From the NCBI GenBank assembly GCA_963969395.1, contig OZ017800.1, forward strand, positions 9,890,479 to 9,954,478: DNA of 64,000 nucleotides. Reading direction: 5' to 3'. Positions within the stretch are counted from its first letter, which is position 1, and every line of letters begins with the position of its first letter. The position numbers and the translations under genes were made by a program. Under the pieces are notes generated by a model. It saw only the letters and a program-made list of their open reading frames with translations. It ran no database searches and was not told the origin of the DNA. This document shows positions 1 through 12,451 of this stretch, piece after piece. This DNA comes from Pseudoscleropodium purum. Lineage: Eukaryota; Streptophyta; Bryopsida; Hypnales; Brachytheciaceae.

Positions 1-1511
1 TAATTATGTAGCATATCGGCTTGGCTTCTCTAGGAATGGTAATATGTTTTGTCTGCTAATATGCCTCGTAGCAGTGCTGTTTTGTGACTCTATTTTGCTA
101 ACTACTGCTGTATTTTCTCTTCCAGATTACGACATTGTACATTCGTCTTGTGGAACGATTATTTTTTAATCTCGCTCCCCTGAATCAAAGTATTTGGGTA
201 CGATTACCGGTATCTACCTGCAAGTTTTGTATTTTTCATGTGCACGATTCTGAGTCTCAATGGAGATGATCCGTCATTTATGTGCTTTACATGGACCAGC
301 AAGTATGTGAGAATATTTTGAGCAGAGATGGTCGAGAATAGAATGCCGCCTGATGCAATTAGTAGTCGTACAAGTACACAACACAGTTCACTCGTTGCTT
401 ACTTTTGCTTACAAATAATAAAGAACTTATTCACGTTTTAGTTTTTTGAAAATTTCAGGTTAATGACACATTTTTGAAAACAGAATATTGACACATGTTT
501 TACTCCCAAATGATATGCGAAATACTTTGTAGGAATTCTGGAAAACCTTTTCAGAATTATGTGCCAAAATAATTATGAATTAGGGCCAAAGTTCTTTAAA
601 GGCTTTGGGCATTGAGGTCACCAGCCTTGAAAATGTGTTCAATCTACTCAACACCACGAATTAGTGTGAAACCAATTTACCGAAAAATACTACTTTTAAA
701 ATTAAATAAATTAGTGCAATGTTTATTGTAACAGTTTCCACAAAAATAAATTTCTGCAGTGACACTAATTTTGTATTTAGGTACATTTGTATTGCCCTCA
801 CTACCTAAAGTAATTGATTTTAAAATGCCATAAATTTTTACTCTTCATATCTCATTTTACTCTATTTCACTCTAAAGACGGCACATCGTTCTCTTGAAGC
901 ATAAATTTATTCAAATGATGCAAGAGTTTCAACATCATTTTTGAAAAGCAGTGTCTCACTCCAGAGAACAATCATCGCCGGTTGAGCACTGCAACAACGC
1001 GAAGCCTTAGTTGATTTTAAAATGCTATAAATTTTTCCTTGATCATGTGTATTTTACCAAGAGCATGGATATCTCTACTATTCAAAGACGAGGCTCAAAG
1101 TGACGCTATCAAGGAAAAGGTTAAGTTACGAAGCATATATCTCTGATCTAGCTCTCATCTGAACCAATATTTATACCAATACCTCTCAATTTTTTTCCCT
1201 ACCTCAGATCTAATTTCAATAGCTATTCCGATGGCGAATTCCAAGTCACAGATTATCAATACCGCAGACTCCTGGCAAGATAATACAATCGATTACCTAA
1301 AGGCACTTAAAATTGAGGTTGAAGAATGTCAACTACTGAGCTGCAGGTCACCTCCACATGATAAAGGAATCTAAACCATATCTGAAGAGAGAACTAAAAT
1401 GAAAAACTGGACTATTTCAGGCTGACCTTGGCCTTGAATGTGGCTCAACCTTTCCAGTAAAAGATCAACTTTCTAGCAAATTGCAGTTCAGTGATGAGAG
1501 GTAGCCATGTT
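1..1511. other. Intergenic region, possibly the 3' end of an upstream plus-strand gene
   Basis: No coding region could be supported. A pyrimidine-rich tract ending in CAG near position 125 looks like a plant 3' splice site, and an AATAAA-like signal lies near 416-421. A final untranslated exon of a gene entering from the left edge is therefore possible but unproven. A short direct repeat (about 30 bp, sharing a TTGATTTTAAAATGC core) occurs near 813 and 1010. The rest is AT-rich and without recognised content. Confidence 0.25.
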
Positions 1512-4500
1512 CTACTTTTTTTTCAATGCCCATCTAGAGTAAGTTGAGGAAATCTGTTTGGCTTCTGCTGCAGCAACATCATTCGTGGAACTAGGAAGAT
1601 CCCAGCTTGAAGGCCCTCCTGTTCCAATTTCTGGCTCCTTCAATGCAGTCAGTGCCTCAATCCCTCGTTTCCTCTTCCACACCCCAACCGTTTCTTTTTT
1701 CACATCAATTACAGCAACCAAGCCAGAGTCTTGACGAACATCTGGAGCTCTTTTAGGATCTATAGGCTGTGACTTGATCAACTCGACAAATGGTTTGCCT
1801 GGTGCGTCTTCATCCTGTGAACCTTTCGTTCCTTGATCCTTCGGATTGTCTGCAGTAGTTTTGAGCTTTTTCTTTACTTGATCTTGTTTCTTCTCCACGA
1901 CTGACTCATCCCTCACTTTTGAGAACACTTTCTTACCTTCGTACTTCCGTTTCACTTTTCCAGGGACTAGAGGGTGCCCATCTAGTATCTGCAGCGTTGG
2001 AACAAGACTTTTCACCTGCTCCACGCAAAACGATAAGTTTCCAGAATGGAATTTGAAGCTCGAATATGTAAGCCAAATCTATATCATCTGAAACTCTTCA
2101 TTGGTAGGAGGTTGTGAATATTTAAGAATCATAAAGCATTTATAATTAAAAAACCCTGATGCAAGATTTGAAATCCAGATCGAAAATGAATTTTACCTCT
2201 TGCTCATAATTCGCTACTGAGCAGATGGGGCTCCCGCGTAGATTGAGGTTGGATAGACTGTGCAAAGATTTTAGCACCTGTTTCCACATAAGGGTCAAAT
2301 TCTACTCCATGAAGTCCTGGCACTTTCGAAGGTAACAAAGTATGCTAAGAGTTCACACCGAAGTCGAAGTAATCAGCCAAATTAAGGAGAAGGCACCGTT
2401 GATCTCTGATATGAACTAATGCAATAAAGTCGGACACTGACAAGTAGCTCACAAATGATCAACAAGCTCATTGTAGAGAACCAAAGTACCTGAAGGCTTT
2501 GCCAATTTTGCAAGTTATTGCTGCCAAGGTCAACAATCCGAAGTCTGCCGTTCCTTTCTAACTCCTTTGGCAAGTCCTGGTAAACAACAAATGAGTCCAC
2601 TATCAGGTATAGCTTCAGCATCAGCATAATAAAGCATTGCCTTAGAATGGTCGCTCTAGCAGAGAGAATGATAAGAATCATACCGATAATTGATTATGAG
2701 CAAGCCGTAGTTCTTCCAATGCGACACAGCGCTTCAATGATGCTCCCAGTACTTGAATTCGACAATGAGAAACTGAAAGCTGCAAACACAAAGCACAACA
2801 ATCTGAAAATCAGCTGAATGAACATAGGCTTGATTTACGTCAATCACTACTAACTGAATATGAGACAAACAAGAAGACCCGCTCAGAAGGAGGACCCGTA
2901 CCAGGAAAGACAAAAGCAAGCAATTCTCGTAAAAGAGTGGAAAGATGCAACAGAATCAAAATCACCTTCGTTAGTTCTAATTGCTTGTTCAACGACTTCC
3001 CCAGCTCACGGATCGGGTTATGTGACAACACTGTCAAAAAAGAATGCGACTCGTCAGCTATTGCAGCGACTAAAACTCGATAACACATTATGCTTCATTC
3101 CTACAGAATGCACACCCCTTCGCCAACAGGATCCAAACTCCACAACCTTTCGATGTAATCTTAAAAACCAATTATATTTTTGAAATGCAAGTGGTGAAAA
3201 CCAAAAAAAACAGGAAAAGAGAAATCGTTCGCACCTAGGGTATTCAATTTGATTAGGTTATCAAAACGAGTGACACACGCAATCTCGTTGTCTGCATCAG
3301 AGGCAGGAGGATGTCAGAAATTTTGGGTAGAAAATCTGAAATTTCAACACAACAACTCATGTTTATTCCATGGACTGTTAAATTAAGTGCCAGTCTTGTT
3401 CAATATGAAGGTCCAACTGCCAATCATCAGTTACGGTACCAAAAAATCAGCGACAAACATGCTCTCTTAACCGCATTCCACAAGAGTCATCCCTAATTTG
3501 GCGAACAACGATGACCTACCATTGTTACAGAGTAAGGGAACTCACTATTCAGGATGAGAGCCCGCAATTCTACGAGGCTAGAAATCTCAGAGACGGAAGT
3601 AATAGCGTTGCGGCTGGCGTTCAGCACCTCCACCCAATCATCAGTACACCCAAAATTACCCTCAGATTTGCAATCTTTGCCAAAATCTCTAGCAAACTAA
3701 GCATACAATTGTAAAGTACGAAGAGTATGACTTTGCATCACCAGTGAGCGAATACATGCGCAGTTGGAACTGTGAAAAGAGCTCACGGCATGCAACATTC
3801 CACCTAATTACCATAAAATTGTAATGAAGGCTAAGACACATGAATTTGAGCTCTCTTCAAGCTATGAACATTGATTCAGTTTATAAGAGACCAGTATGCT
3901 TGAGCACATCCCAAGATAAAGAAAGAACAGGAAAGCAGAGAAACGCACTGTAAGTTTTGTGAGGGTTTCGACTCCCTTCAGACTAGTTAGCCCATTCCCT
4001 GCGATTGATAACCACTTCAAATTGGTGCACATAGAGATACTCTGCACCATACCAAGCCACAAGAACATCATATCAATAAACCCTACCACCAATTCTAGTG
4101 CAACCTCTGTTTCGAGAAACCGTTCATTCCATTTTTTGATTGCATTATGTTTTTCTTACCTTTGACTGCTACTTTTCAAATCAGGTGTTTAAAACCTTGT
4201 TCCTAAGCTGTAAGCACACATAAAAAGATTGAAAAACGTCCCTTACCTCAAGATTGGTTATACTGTTGCCCGAGATATCCAAGCGCGATAGCCTCTCGCA
4301 CGCATCAATGCCCGATATCTGTTGCGACGACAAGCTTGTAAGCTTCTGCTTTCAAATAAGATATCGTGCAAAATCACTGCAAATCAAGCAAAAGCAAGCA
4401 AAGTTGGGAGACCTTGAGGGAGAAACTTAAGCTGGAAAGAAATTATTGACCTCGTGAAAGTAGCGATTAGGAACGGAAAGCGTCTCGATGGTGGCCAGAT

Positions 4501-4549
4501 CACAACCATCATTGAGTGCAGAAATCAACGCAGCTGTGAGGCGCACCAT
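1512..4549 (-). CDS. SDS22-like leucine-rich repeat protein (10 coding exons, 420 aa)
   Basis: Coding exons in reading order are 4549-4451, 4345-4247, 4041-3949, 3627-3546, 3291-3235, 3030-2966, 2779-2684, 2576-2490, 2277-2197 and 2015-1512. They total 1263 nt with consistent phases and GT-AG borders. The product starts MVRLTAALISALN. Residues from about 35 to 250 form successive SDS22-type LRRs; visible cores include LSRLDISGNSI, LKWLSIAGNGL, LRALILNNNEI, LNTLVLSHNPI and LRIVDLGSNNL. An LRR-cap-like segment (NYEQEVKSLVPTLQILDGHPL region) follows, then a lysine-rich, probably disordered tail of about 150 residues ending ALKKK. Layout and repeat order resemble the plant LRR family that includes Arabidopsis At5g22320, recalled from memory. 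There is no signal peptide, membrane segment or kinase domain, so an intracellular scaffold is likely; the partner is unknown. The first ATG follows an upstream telo-box. The exon 4 acceptor (GGTGGAG) is weak. Confidence 0.88.
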
Positions 4550-4586
4550 CGTTTCTGATGGCTGAGAGAATTCGCCAGGGAGCCTT

Positions 4587-4604
4587 AAACCCTAAACCCC
4601 TAAA
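4587..4604. promoter_or_regulatory. Telo-box in the leader of the LRR gene
   Basis: AAACCCTAAACCCCTAAA lies 38-55 bp upstream of the LRR start codon. Telo-boxes (AAACCCTA) are known plant promoter and leader elements, common in genes expressed in dividing cells and in translation-related genes. A related TAGGGTTTAGGG sequence occurs in EF-P intron 2 near 8390-8401. Confidence 0.5.
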
Positions 4605-7600
4605 TCCTCCATTGCACCCACCCTCTGCGTCTGCTGCACTTCTCTTCTCTGTAAGCACATTGCTTCTAAGGTAGAGGGCGCTTTCCCGAGGGTCCTTTTG
4701 CCGTGACCGGTAAAGTTTCTTACATCCATTTTAGGTTTTGCTTTGAATGCTTATATGTTTGGTAAACAATTTTCACTTAAGTACCTACACATAGAATTGT
4801 TTGAACGTGCATTTGAGCATGGCTCCTATTCATAATTTTTTTACATTTTTACAGGGCCTCGTTGGAAATTATAAGGACATTTTAGATTTTTTTAGCATAC
4901 ATTTTTTCGGCACTATCAGGATTAATTATGAATTTTCAAAATGATAAAGACAAATGTATCCAAAGAACCCTAAGCCTTCAAGGATAGTAGGTGTACATTC
5001 TAGACAAGAATTTGTAAGTTTGGTTTTGTAAATAGGTTACAATTAGATATAGCTATGTTGTTTATAATATGCATTTTAAGCTATTCATTGATTATATTCT
5101 TTTTTGCAATTGTGTATCCTGTCTACACTTATTAAAGATTTTTGTATTGAAATGTTGAAGAGATATAGATAGGGAACACATTTAAGAGAGGGATGAAAAA
5201 TATCATACTTACATCAATCCTTAAAAGAGCTTGATAGAAGGATGAATGTAAATATGGAGTTTTTTAGACAATACTAATTTAAGCTTGAGAAAAATCTAAG
5301 CATAGAATCTATGTTTTTTCAAGTTTTTGTTTTCTTCCCATTCCTAAATGAATTGATTTACAAACTTGCACCAAAACATTGACATACCAAGTTACCAAGT
5401 TAGTTACATAATTAAAGAATTAGAAAACTATTATCTCAATATACTTGGAAATAAATTGTTCATTTTTTGTAGTTCCTATAAGAAGTTCTAAAAACATTTA
5501 TGATCTACCTACAAGATGCTAGCTAACTATCTTTGGACTTTAGCTTTATGTTTGCTATAGGTCAAGTTCATTAGATATATGATGAATCAACAACATTTTA
5601 CCACCTAAATTTGATTCCACCCTTATATACATGTAGTATACATTTTTGTTTTGAAATTTATCCTTTATATCCTTATGCGCATAAGACAAGATTTGAGATG
5701 AGAGTGGAAATAGTTAGATTCACCTTAATTCATAAGATAGGGATACTTTAAATTGTCATTTTTTTATTGTAAATAGTTTTTTTATTTTTAGATTTTTGAA
5801 GTTTTTATATTATTTGGTGAATAATTATAAGAGATTTCATGCACTATAGAACACATCATTTGAAAACTATATGTAAAGTTATGAAGGGTCAGAGTGGTTT
5901 TTGTAAATATTTTAAAATCATTTCTTCAAGACTAGGTAGAGATTGATATAGGAGATGTGCACATCGTAATCATTACATTAACCCTTTATGGACCAAGGGG
6001 AACAAAAAGTACAAATAGGTAGCTTAAAATATCAAAAGTTTGGCTATCAATTTCTTCTTTAAAATAAGATTTTGAAGACAAATGAGTATAATGTTGCTAA
6101 AAGAGTGCTCTTTGCAAAGGATTATGAATAATCACGAACTTTGGAAGCAAGACATTATCTTCTATTTGACTAAATATAGGTCCAATTATAAGGTTGACTA
6201 TTTTGGATAGATTATCTTGTATTAATTAAAAAATTTTCCAAGTCTTAATTATATTGATTGCTATAATGAAGTTGGATCTTACAAGAAAAAATTAATTATT
6301 GATTGTAAGGCTTACAACAAAGTTGTTGGGCTTGCAATGAAATGTAGATTTAGAAGACTAGCTCCCCAAAGAGGTTGATGTTTGTTCTATATGCAATGCA
6401 AAGAAACATGAAAAATTTGTTGTTTAATGAATTTTCTTCTTTAATAAACTATAACACAACCAAATCCAAAAAATATTCTGCACAAAAGTCATAAATGGTC
6501 ATAGTCTTTTTGGGTGGATATTTCAAAATTATTTTTGTAGTAGAAGTAGATATTGATTAACTGGATTTATGTATAGATACTACGTTTTGAGTTTGTGTAC
6601 TTTTAAGTTTGTAGTGCATTTGGATATCTCTACCTAACTGTAAATTTTGCACTCATATCCCTTAATCCTAAAACCATATGATACTTATTTTGTACTTTAT
6701 GATACTTATCACTAAGGTACCTTGCTAAAAATGATCTTGATTTTTGAACCAATAGTTGCATTCTTTATTTATCCAGTGATCAAGAAAGTCATCTATTGGC
6801 TACTTTTTGGCTTAAGCATCTTTACAAGGTTAACCTTGAATGATGATGAACTATGATCAAGGGAGTTACATGAAGTTTAGGAAGTCATCCATCTACCACT
6901 TCTCTTTCTCAACACCCTTCTAGACTTATCCCCTACAGAATCAAAGGTGAAAAAACCCATGTTGCAAAAGCCACTTGGTGGCCTTATGGTCCTTTAGGAA
7001 TTAACTAAATAAGTGGTATTGTTAGGCTTGCCACCTTAACCCTGGAGTGTCTGGACTCTTCTCCAAAATTGATGATTTGGAGAAAATTATTATAAAATGC
7101 TATTTGAAAGAATATTTTAGAAGTGATTTACAAAGTATAGTTGTAGATTTTGAATTTTAAATTCCATTTGTATGGTTAGATTCACCAATACTATCACCAA
7201 TATTTTTCTATAAATTTGGAAAGGAAAATTTCAAAATTCCTTCAAAATTTGATTATAGACAAAATATGATCATTTTTTGAGCAAAACTTATTGGAATGGA
7301 TTCAAAATGAGTTTCTCTTGACATAGTGATTTTTTGAAATTTTTGTGTTCTTTACATTTAGGACCTCATTTTTGGCTAATCTAGTTTTGAACTAGAATCA
7401 ATGCAATTTGACCACTTGACACATTTTGGCATTTGTAATTTTAGAAAAAATTATATTCTAGTAATACCAAATCCAACCATTAAATAAGGCAAGAACTTAA
7501 TAAAGTATCACCAAAAATTAGGATGACTTTCATCCAAACAGGAACGAGACAGAAACAAGAACTTCAATCTGTTCATCGTCCAAAAAATGGACGTTGGAGC

Positions 7601-7775
7601 GCTCCAGGGTTTAAACCCACTGAACAAGGATTGAGAATGGATTGACACCCGGACCACGATATCCGCACAAAACCCATCGGACAAACCTGGACATCACCAG
7701 CAATGGGCACCGAGCTTAACTTCACTTAGTCTCGGCGTACTTGTGCTGTCCTTGCGATTCCATCGCGTCGCCACG
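4605..7775. other. AT-rich intergenic region between the LRR and EF-P genes
   Basis: About 3.1 kb without any reading frame or splice pattern I can support. The composition is strongly AT-rich up to about 7500, then shifts to a mixed composition just ahead of the EF-P gene. That last stretch holds a GGGTTTAAACCC palindrome near 7606 and is probably promoter and 5' leader. No transposon ends were recognised. Confidence 0.5.
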
Positions 7776-10700
7776 ATGATGCAGCGCTCTAGATCCCTAG
7801 CTCGCGCTCTGCAACGCACTTTGCAACATCAGCAACAACAAAACACACTCTTGCAGCCTCCTACATCGAGCATTTCCCCACCACATTGGCACTCATGGCG
7901 GTCCCTCTGGGGCTCTCGTGGAGGAGAGACTGCATTCGGTGCGTCGTGGGAACTCATCAGCCGCCGTGAGGGATTGCCGGGCGGAATTTGGAAACCGCAA
8001 GTTCGACATGCAAAAGTCAATGGCTCGGAGGTGCACCATTTTTGAATTTTTTGATTTTGATTTGAATTCTGAATTTTGAGTTTTGAATTTTGAAGTACGT
8101 TCACTTCTTGATTCCATTCGAATTCCAGCTCTCGATATGCGAAGCTTTTCTCATTCTGTAATTCAGTGGGCAGAAATTCAGTTTGGGAGCGATTCGTTTA
8201 ATTAGAAAGAATTCAGTTTATTTGGGTTCTTGAGAATTGTGTGGTGCGCGTACAGGTTAAGCAAGGGAATGTTATCGAGAGGAAAGGTGAGCACGCACGG
8301 TGATTGATCAATGCGGTGATTGATCTTCTGGTTCAGTTTTGTGCAAGTACCTGTGACTTCGGAAACTATGGAGTGGGGTTTAAGGAGTTTAGGGTTTAGG
8401 GCTAGGAGGGGACATGCGTCTGAAAGCTTAGTCCGGTAATCCAGGTGCTTTTTTGGACGATGGTTGCATATTTGCAAGTCGAGCGAACGAAACTTTTTCA
8501 TCTCAAAAGGTCTCTTTATTTGATTGACAATCTATTAAATGGTAAGGTGATGGTGATCTAATAGGGCATTAGATCAATATTAAGATAATATTAAGCTGGT
8601 GTTGATTTAATAGTCTCTAATATAATATCAAGTTAATGCTAATGATACTAACGTCACAGCTGACACCATTAGAATGCCTATTAAGTTAGCATTGAGGAAT
8701 TTATCAAGCTTTTGTGATGTCATACTGTGCATTGCAATCGTGGAATGCTTTGAAATTGCTTCTGCATGCATGTGATGCTTTAGTTCCTGTTGTCTCTGGG
8801 CTAGTTGAGCAAGGCTGATCAACGGATCCTGATGGTGTTTAATGACCTTGGCAGGACGCATTTACCAGGTACGGTGCCATTTTTCCTCGTCAGGCTTTGT
8901 AGTAGTGATGCCGGTTTCTGAATGGCTTATAATTTTCATCACATGCAATTTTGCAACTTTCCTTTCGACAATTCGAAGATCAGAGAACGGAAAATTATGT
9001 TGCACTATTTCATGCCTTACTTGACTACAGGATGTTTAGTAGAGAAGATGGTAAAAAGTGCGACTTTATTATCAGGTACTGAAAACTCAACATACTCAGC
9101 AAGGTCGCGGTGGAGCCACTATTCAGGTGCGATTTGCAGGGATATTTTGGCTTCAGCTTACTTTTATCTGATTTGGGAGGATGCCTAGCTGATGCTTCTA
9201 AAGGTGTAGAAAGCAAAGGTGTAGCAAAGGTGTAAAGCTTCTGAAGGTGTAAACTGCCAACCTTAGTCACTAAGGTTACGACTATGTGACTTTGATCTTC
9301 GAATAGGTGGAGCTGCGGGACGTGCAGAGCGGGCTGAAATTAACTGAAAGATTTCGCACATCTGAATCTATTGAAAGTATGTTATGTTTAAACCTCGTGA
9401 ATGTCCATGTGATTCTTAACTTCTTGGGGCTAGGTGTTGACAAGGAAAAACAGCATTCTTGTTAGTCTATTATTTGGTAAGGCACCTGATTCGGTTGTTT
9501 CCATGTTATATTGCTGATTCAGTCTGCTGACGATCCTGGAATTATCGAGCTTGTGCTTCATACTCACAATAGTCACTTCACTTTCACTAGTGTGCCCCGT
9601 GCCGTTCCCACGGTCAAAATAAAAGTAAAAGTAATTCTCTAATTTTTTTAAACCAAAAATCCATAATTTTCACACGGTAGGTCCAAACGTGCACCCCTCC
9701 TCACTAAGGGCTTTCCGACGGTACCAAGAACGCGATCTGGGACTCACGGTCCGGAAGATCTCAACGTAACAAACAAAACAAGCAGCCTAAAGGAATGGAT
9801 TAAAGAAATCAAGTTTAATTTCCTTCTGTTGGTTACTCACATCAATGTCTCATCTTCGGTGCAGGAGTGTTTGTGGACGAGAAACCCTACACTTTCTTGT
9901 ACATGGAAGATTCCAGTGTCGTTTTGATGGAGTGAGTTTACCGTTGCTCATCTGATGGGAATGCAATGACCTAGGCCGTAGAACCGCATGAGCTATTGTC
10001 TGACTTATCTCAGGTTTTACTTGTTTGACATTATCTTCATGTATTCTCGTGTATCGTAGTCATGCTTTGTAGAAGTGAATGCATGGCTGCTCTTGCCATC
10101 GGATTCTAACTTTGTTGCGATGTGCAGACCAAAAAGTTTTGAGCAATTAGAACTTTCAAAGGATATGCTGGGCAGCGGAGTGGCCTACTTGTCGGGTATC
10201 CTTTGAAATTCTAATAGTTTTCTGTCTCTTCATGAGTCCCTATATTTTTAATGATTTCAACTGACTCTTTGTTTGCAGAAGGGACCTGTTAGAGGAGATT
10301 AGACTTGAGGAATAGGAAGACTGTTGTGGTGTCATATCCTGGATTCTGAGGATGATTGGGATATCTGAATTTTGTTGAATGGGTGGCCTTGGGTGTTTCT
10401 TTTCGATTTTGGTCATCATGTTGCAAGGCAATCTGATCATACTTTATTGTGTGGAGCAGATGGTATGGAGGTGATGGTCCACCAATACGATGGTCAGCCT
10501 TTTTCTGCGACTGTTCCTCCAAAGGTCACCTGCACTGTTTCAGAAGCAGAACCGTATTTCAAAGGCCAATCCGCAACACCTACGTGAGTACTTTGATACA
10601 TAGCAGTTAAATTACTGCAAGATATAGTTTTGGACACTCTCGATGATACACATCAATGAAATGAAATCATGTTCAGAACATCAGTTTGTCGGAACTACTC

Positions 10701-11641
10701 TACCTACCTAAGGATTGAATGTTGTTACCAAAACTTTTAGTTTGTCTGGGGTTTGATATGGCTGGGATGCGGTCACAGAATAGAAGCAAAATTTTGGTTT
10801 CCCTTGTCAGCTCACCCCTGATTTTTTTCTGTTTCAAAGAGTTGATACGTGTCAATGACTTCTATAAATTGGTACAGGTACAAGCGCATTGTATTAGAGA
10901 ATGGTCAAACTATTTCGGTAAGCTATTACAAGCCTCTCGCAGAATTTTCAGTCCTGAATAAGCATAGTTGTTTGGCGGCTTTAAGAAAGGGTAGATTGTA
11001 TTGTGATGATTCCCTTTGGCTGTAGAACATGGTGTTCTGTTTGTTATGACTCTAATATAGTTTTTCTAATGGGATCAACTGTGTGAATGACCGCTATTGA
11101 CTGGGCATTAACTGAGCTACTTGATCCGTGTTAATAGCCCCCGTTCAAATGGACAATCAATTTATTTTTTAGAATTTATTTTTTAATGTAAAAGCTCGTT
11201 GTTAAAACATTTTTACTATATGTAATTTTGACTTATTCATATTATGTGCAGGCACCATCGTTTATTACTGCAGGAGATCGGGTGGTCATTGACACAGCAG
11301 AAAATGCCTACGTTACTAGGTACTCTTTTCGTGCAAATGCTTTTGGGTTTGAATATTCATCCTTGCTGATCTGATTCCTTGTCCAAGTTCAGTTCATCTA
11401 CTATACCCTTTCGTATCTGTTTAATATTCTTTTTGTGTCAACTGAAATTGATGGGGATTATTGTTAATTTCTAAATACGATCATTTGTGTAGGATCCTGC
11501 ATATTTGATCCACAATTCTTGTTTCATATCAGCGGAATTACAATGTCAGATCTTGCTGATAGTGATACGTCAAGTCCTTGACAGTTTATCAAATTCATGA
11601 ACTGTATTTCGTTCAATTATGTGAGCAGAGAAAAGAAATAG
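7776..11641 (+). CDS. Organellar (probably mitochondrial) elongation factor P, 11 coding exons, 266 aa
   Basis: Exons: 7776-8030, 8256-8286, 8855-8868, 9076-9126, 9307-9376, 9865-9931, 10128-10195, 10460-10583, 10878-10917, 11252-11319 and 11629-11641. They total 801 nt with consistent phases and GT-AG borders. EF-P rescues ribosomes stalled at consecutive prolines. Residues 1-80 are rich in Arg, Ser and Gln and lack acidic residues at the start, as in a mitochondrial presequence. The KOW-like N-terminal domain follows (VKQGNVIERKGRIYQVLK), then the OB domains (FEQLELSKDMLG, VMVHQYDGQPFSATVPPKV) and the C-terminal signature (FITAGDRVVIDTAENAYV). The loop that carries the modified Lys34 in E. 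coli reads QQGRGGAT here, so Arg111 is at the tip. Exon 3 is a 14-nt micro-exon. The in-frame GTG at 7743 is not needed; the tandem ATGs at 7776 are preferred. Plants have a nuclear gene of this type (for example At4g26310, from memory). Plastid targeting cannot be excluded. Confidence 0.92.
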
Positions 11642-12267
11642 CAAGTACACAAGAGTTGCGAACTTCTTGAGATGCAGCTGCTAGAGTTTTGTACTGGAAA
11701 TCGAAGAGGTACACCTTTTATATCATGAAGAGCTGACAGGTATTGGAGGCTGTTGAACTAGGCTGACAACTGATCATCTTGTCTAAGCGTGGTTGGATTA
11801 CTGGGATGATTAACCCGGGTTAATGTATTCTGAATTTCAGCTCACTATTCATCTATTTATGCACAAATATAGCGCAGATGTTCTAGTTGCTTTGTCATGG
11901 TGCTGGTAGACTTGTTTTGTTGGGCTATGTGATGGTTTGACGAGCAAGCAGAGGGCAGCGAAGATTGTCAATGTTCCCCAAATAGATTGGGAAGATTCAG
12001 TGTGGAATTCAAAACAAGAAACTTGTGCTTTTAAAATTCATGATTTGGCGTGGAAAGTTCAACAGTGGCGTTATCAGTGACGCAGACGTTTTGAAGTAAA
12101 GGCACACTCATTGGAGTATTCTGGAAGCAACATGAAACTTTGGACTGGCATTTTTTTCCTTGCAGCACAGTTTCTTCGTTACATCTTGAAATTTGAGATA
12201 CAGTAGCTCAGATGTAGCTTTATAACATGTAGAGTAACTGACGATGATGTCACCAGTATCGGCAGTA
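11642..12267. other. Probable 3' UTR of the EF-P gene and downstream spacer
   Basis: Mixed-composition sequence follows the EF-P stop codon. It resembles the gene's introns more than the AT-rich DNA beyond 12.4 kb, so it is probably 3' untranslated sequence. No further coding exon was seen. Confidence 0.35.
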
Positions 12268-12451
12268 CAGTAGAACCTCTAAAGCAATACTCTCTACGGT
12301 AATATTGATTTCCGGTTCCGGTCGTGGTCTAGGCCGCATACAAACAAACATTAATGCAAATGACTCTCCCTAATTTAATAACCTCTTTAATGTAATGTTG
12401 TGAGGCAGCCCCAACCCTATTACATATTTACATTAGAGAGGTATTATTGTA
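12268..12451. mobile_element. Pogo/Lemi1-like MITE remnant
   Basis: The left end reads CAGTAGAACCTCTAAAGCA and the right end reads in reverse complement as TACAATAATACCTCTCTAATG. Both share the AACCTCT core typical of plant pogo-like (Tc1/mariner) elements. The left end is preceded by TA, the usual target. At 184 bp with imperfect ends it is a non-autonomous, decayed copy. The assignment rests on remembered terminal motifs. Confidence 0.45.

Noticed and set aside
2860..3183. Plus-strand 107-codon frame
   Set aside because: It is antisense to exon 6 and introns of the LRR gene and has no domain of its own.
7743..7775. Upstream in-frame GTG start for EF-P
   Set aside because: Plant nuclear genes start at ATG. 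The tandem ATG at 7776 gives a good presequence, so the upstream codons are probably leader.
8842..9270. Several open frames of 60-88 codons on both strands
   Set aside because: They overlap EF-P introns and exons in wrong frames. Only the 14-nt and 51-nt exons here are supported.
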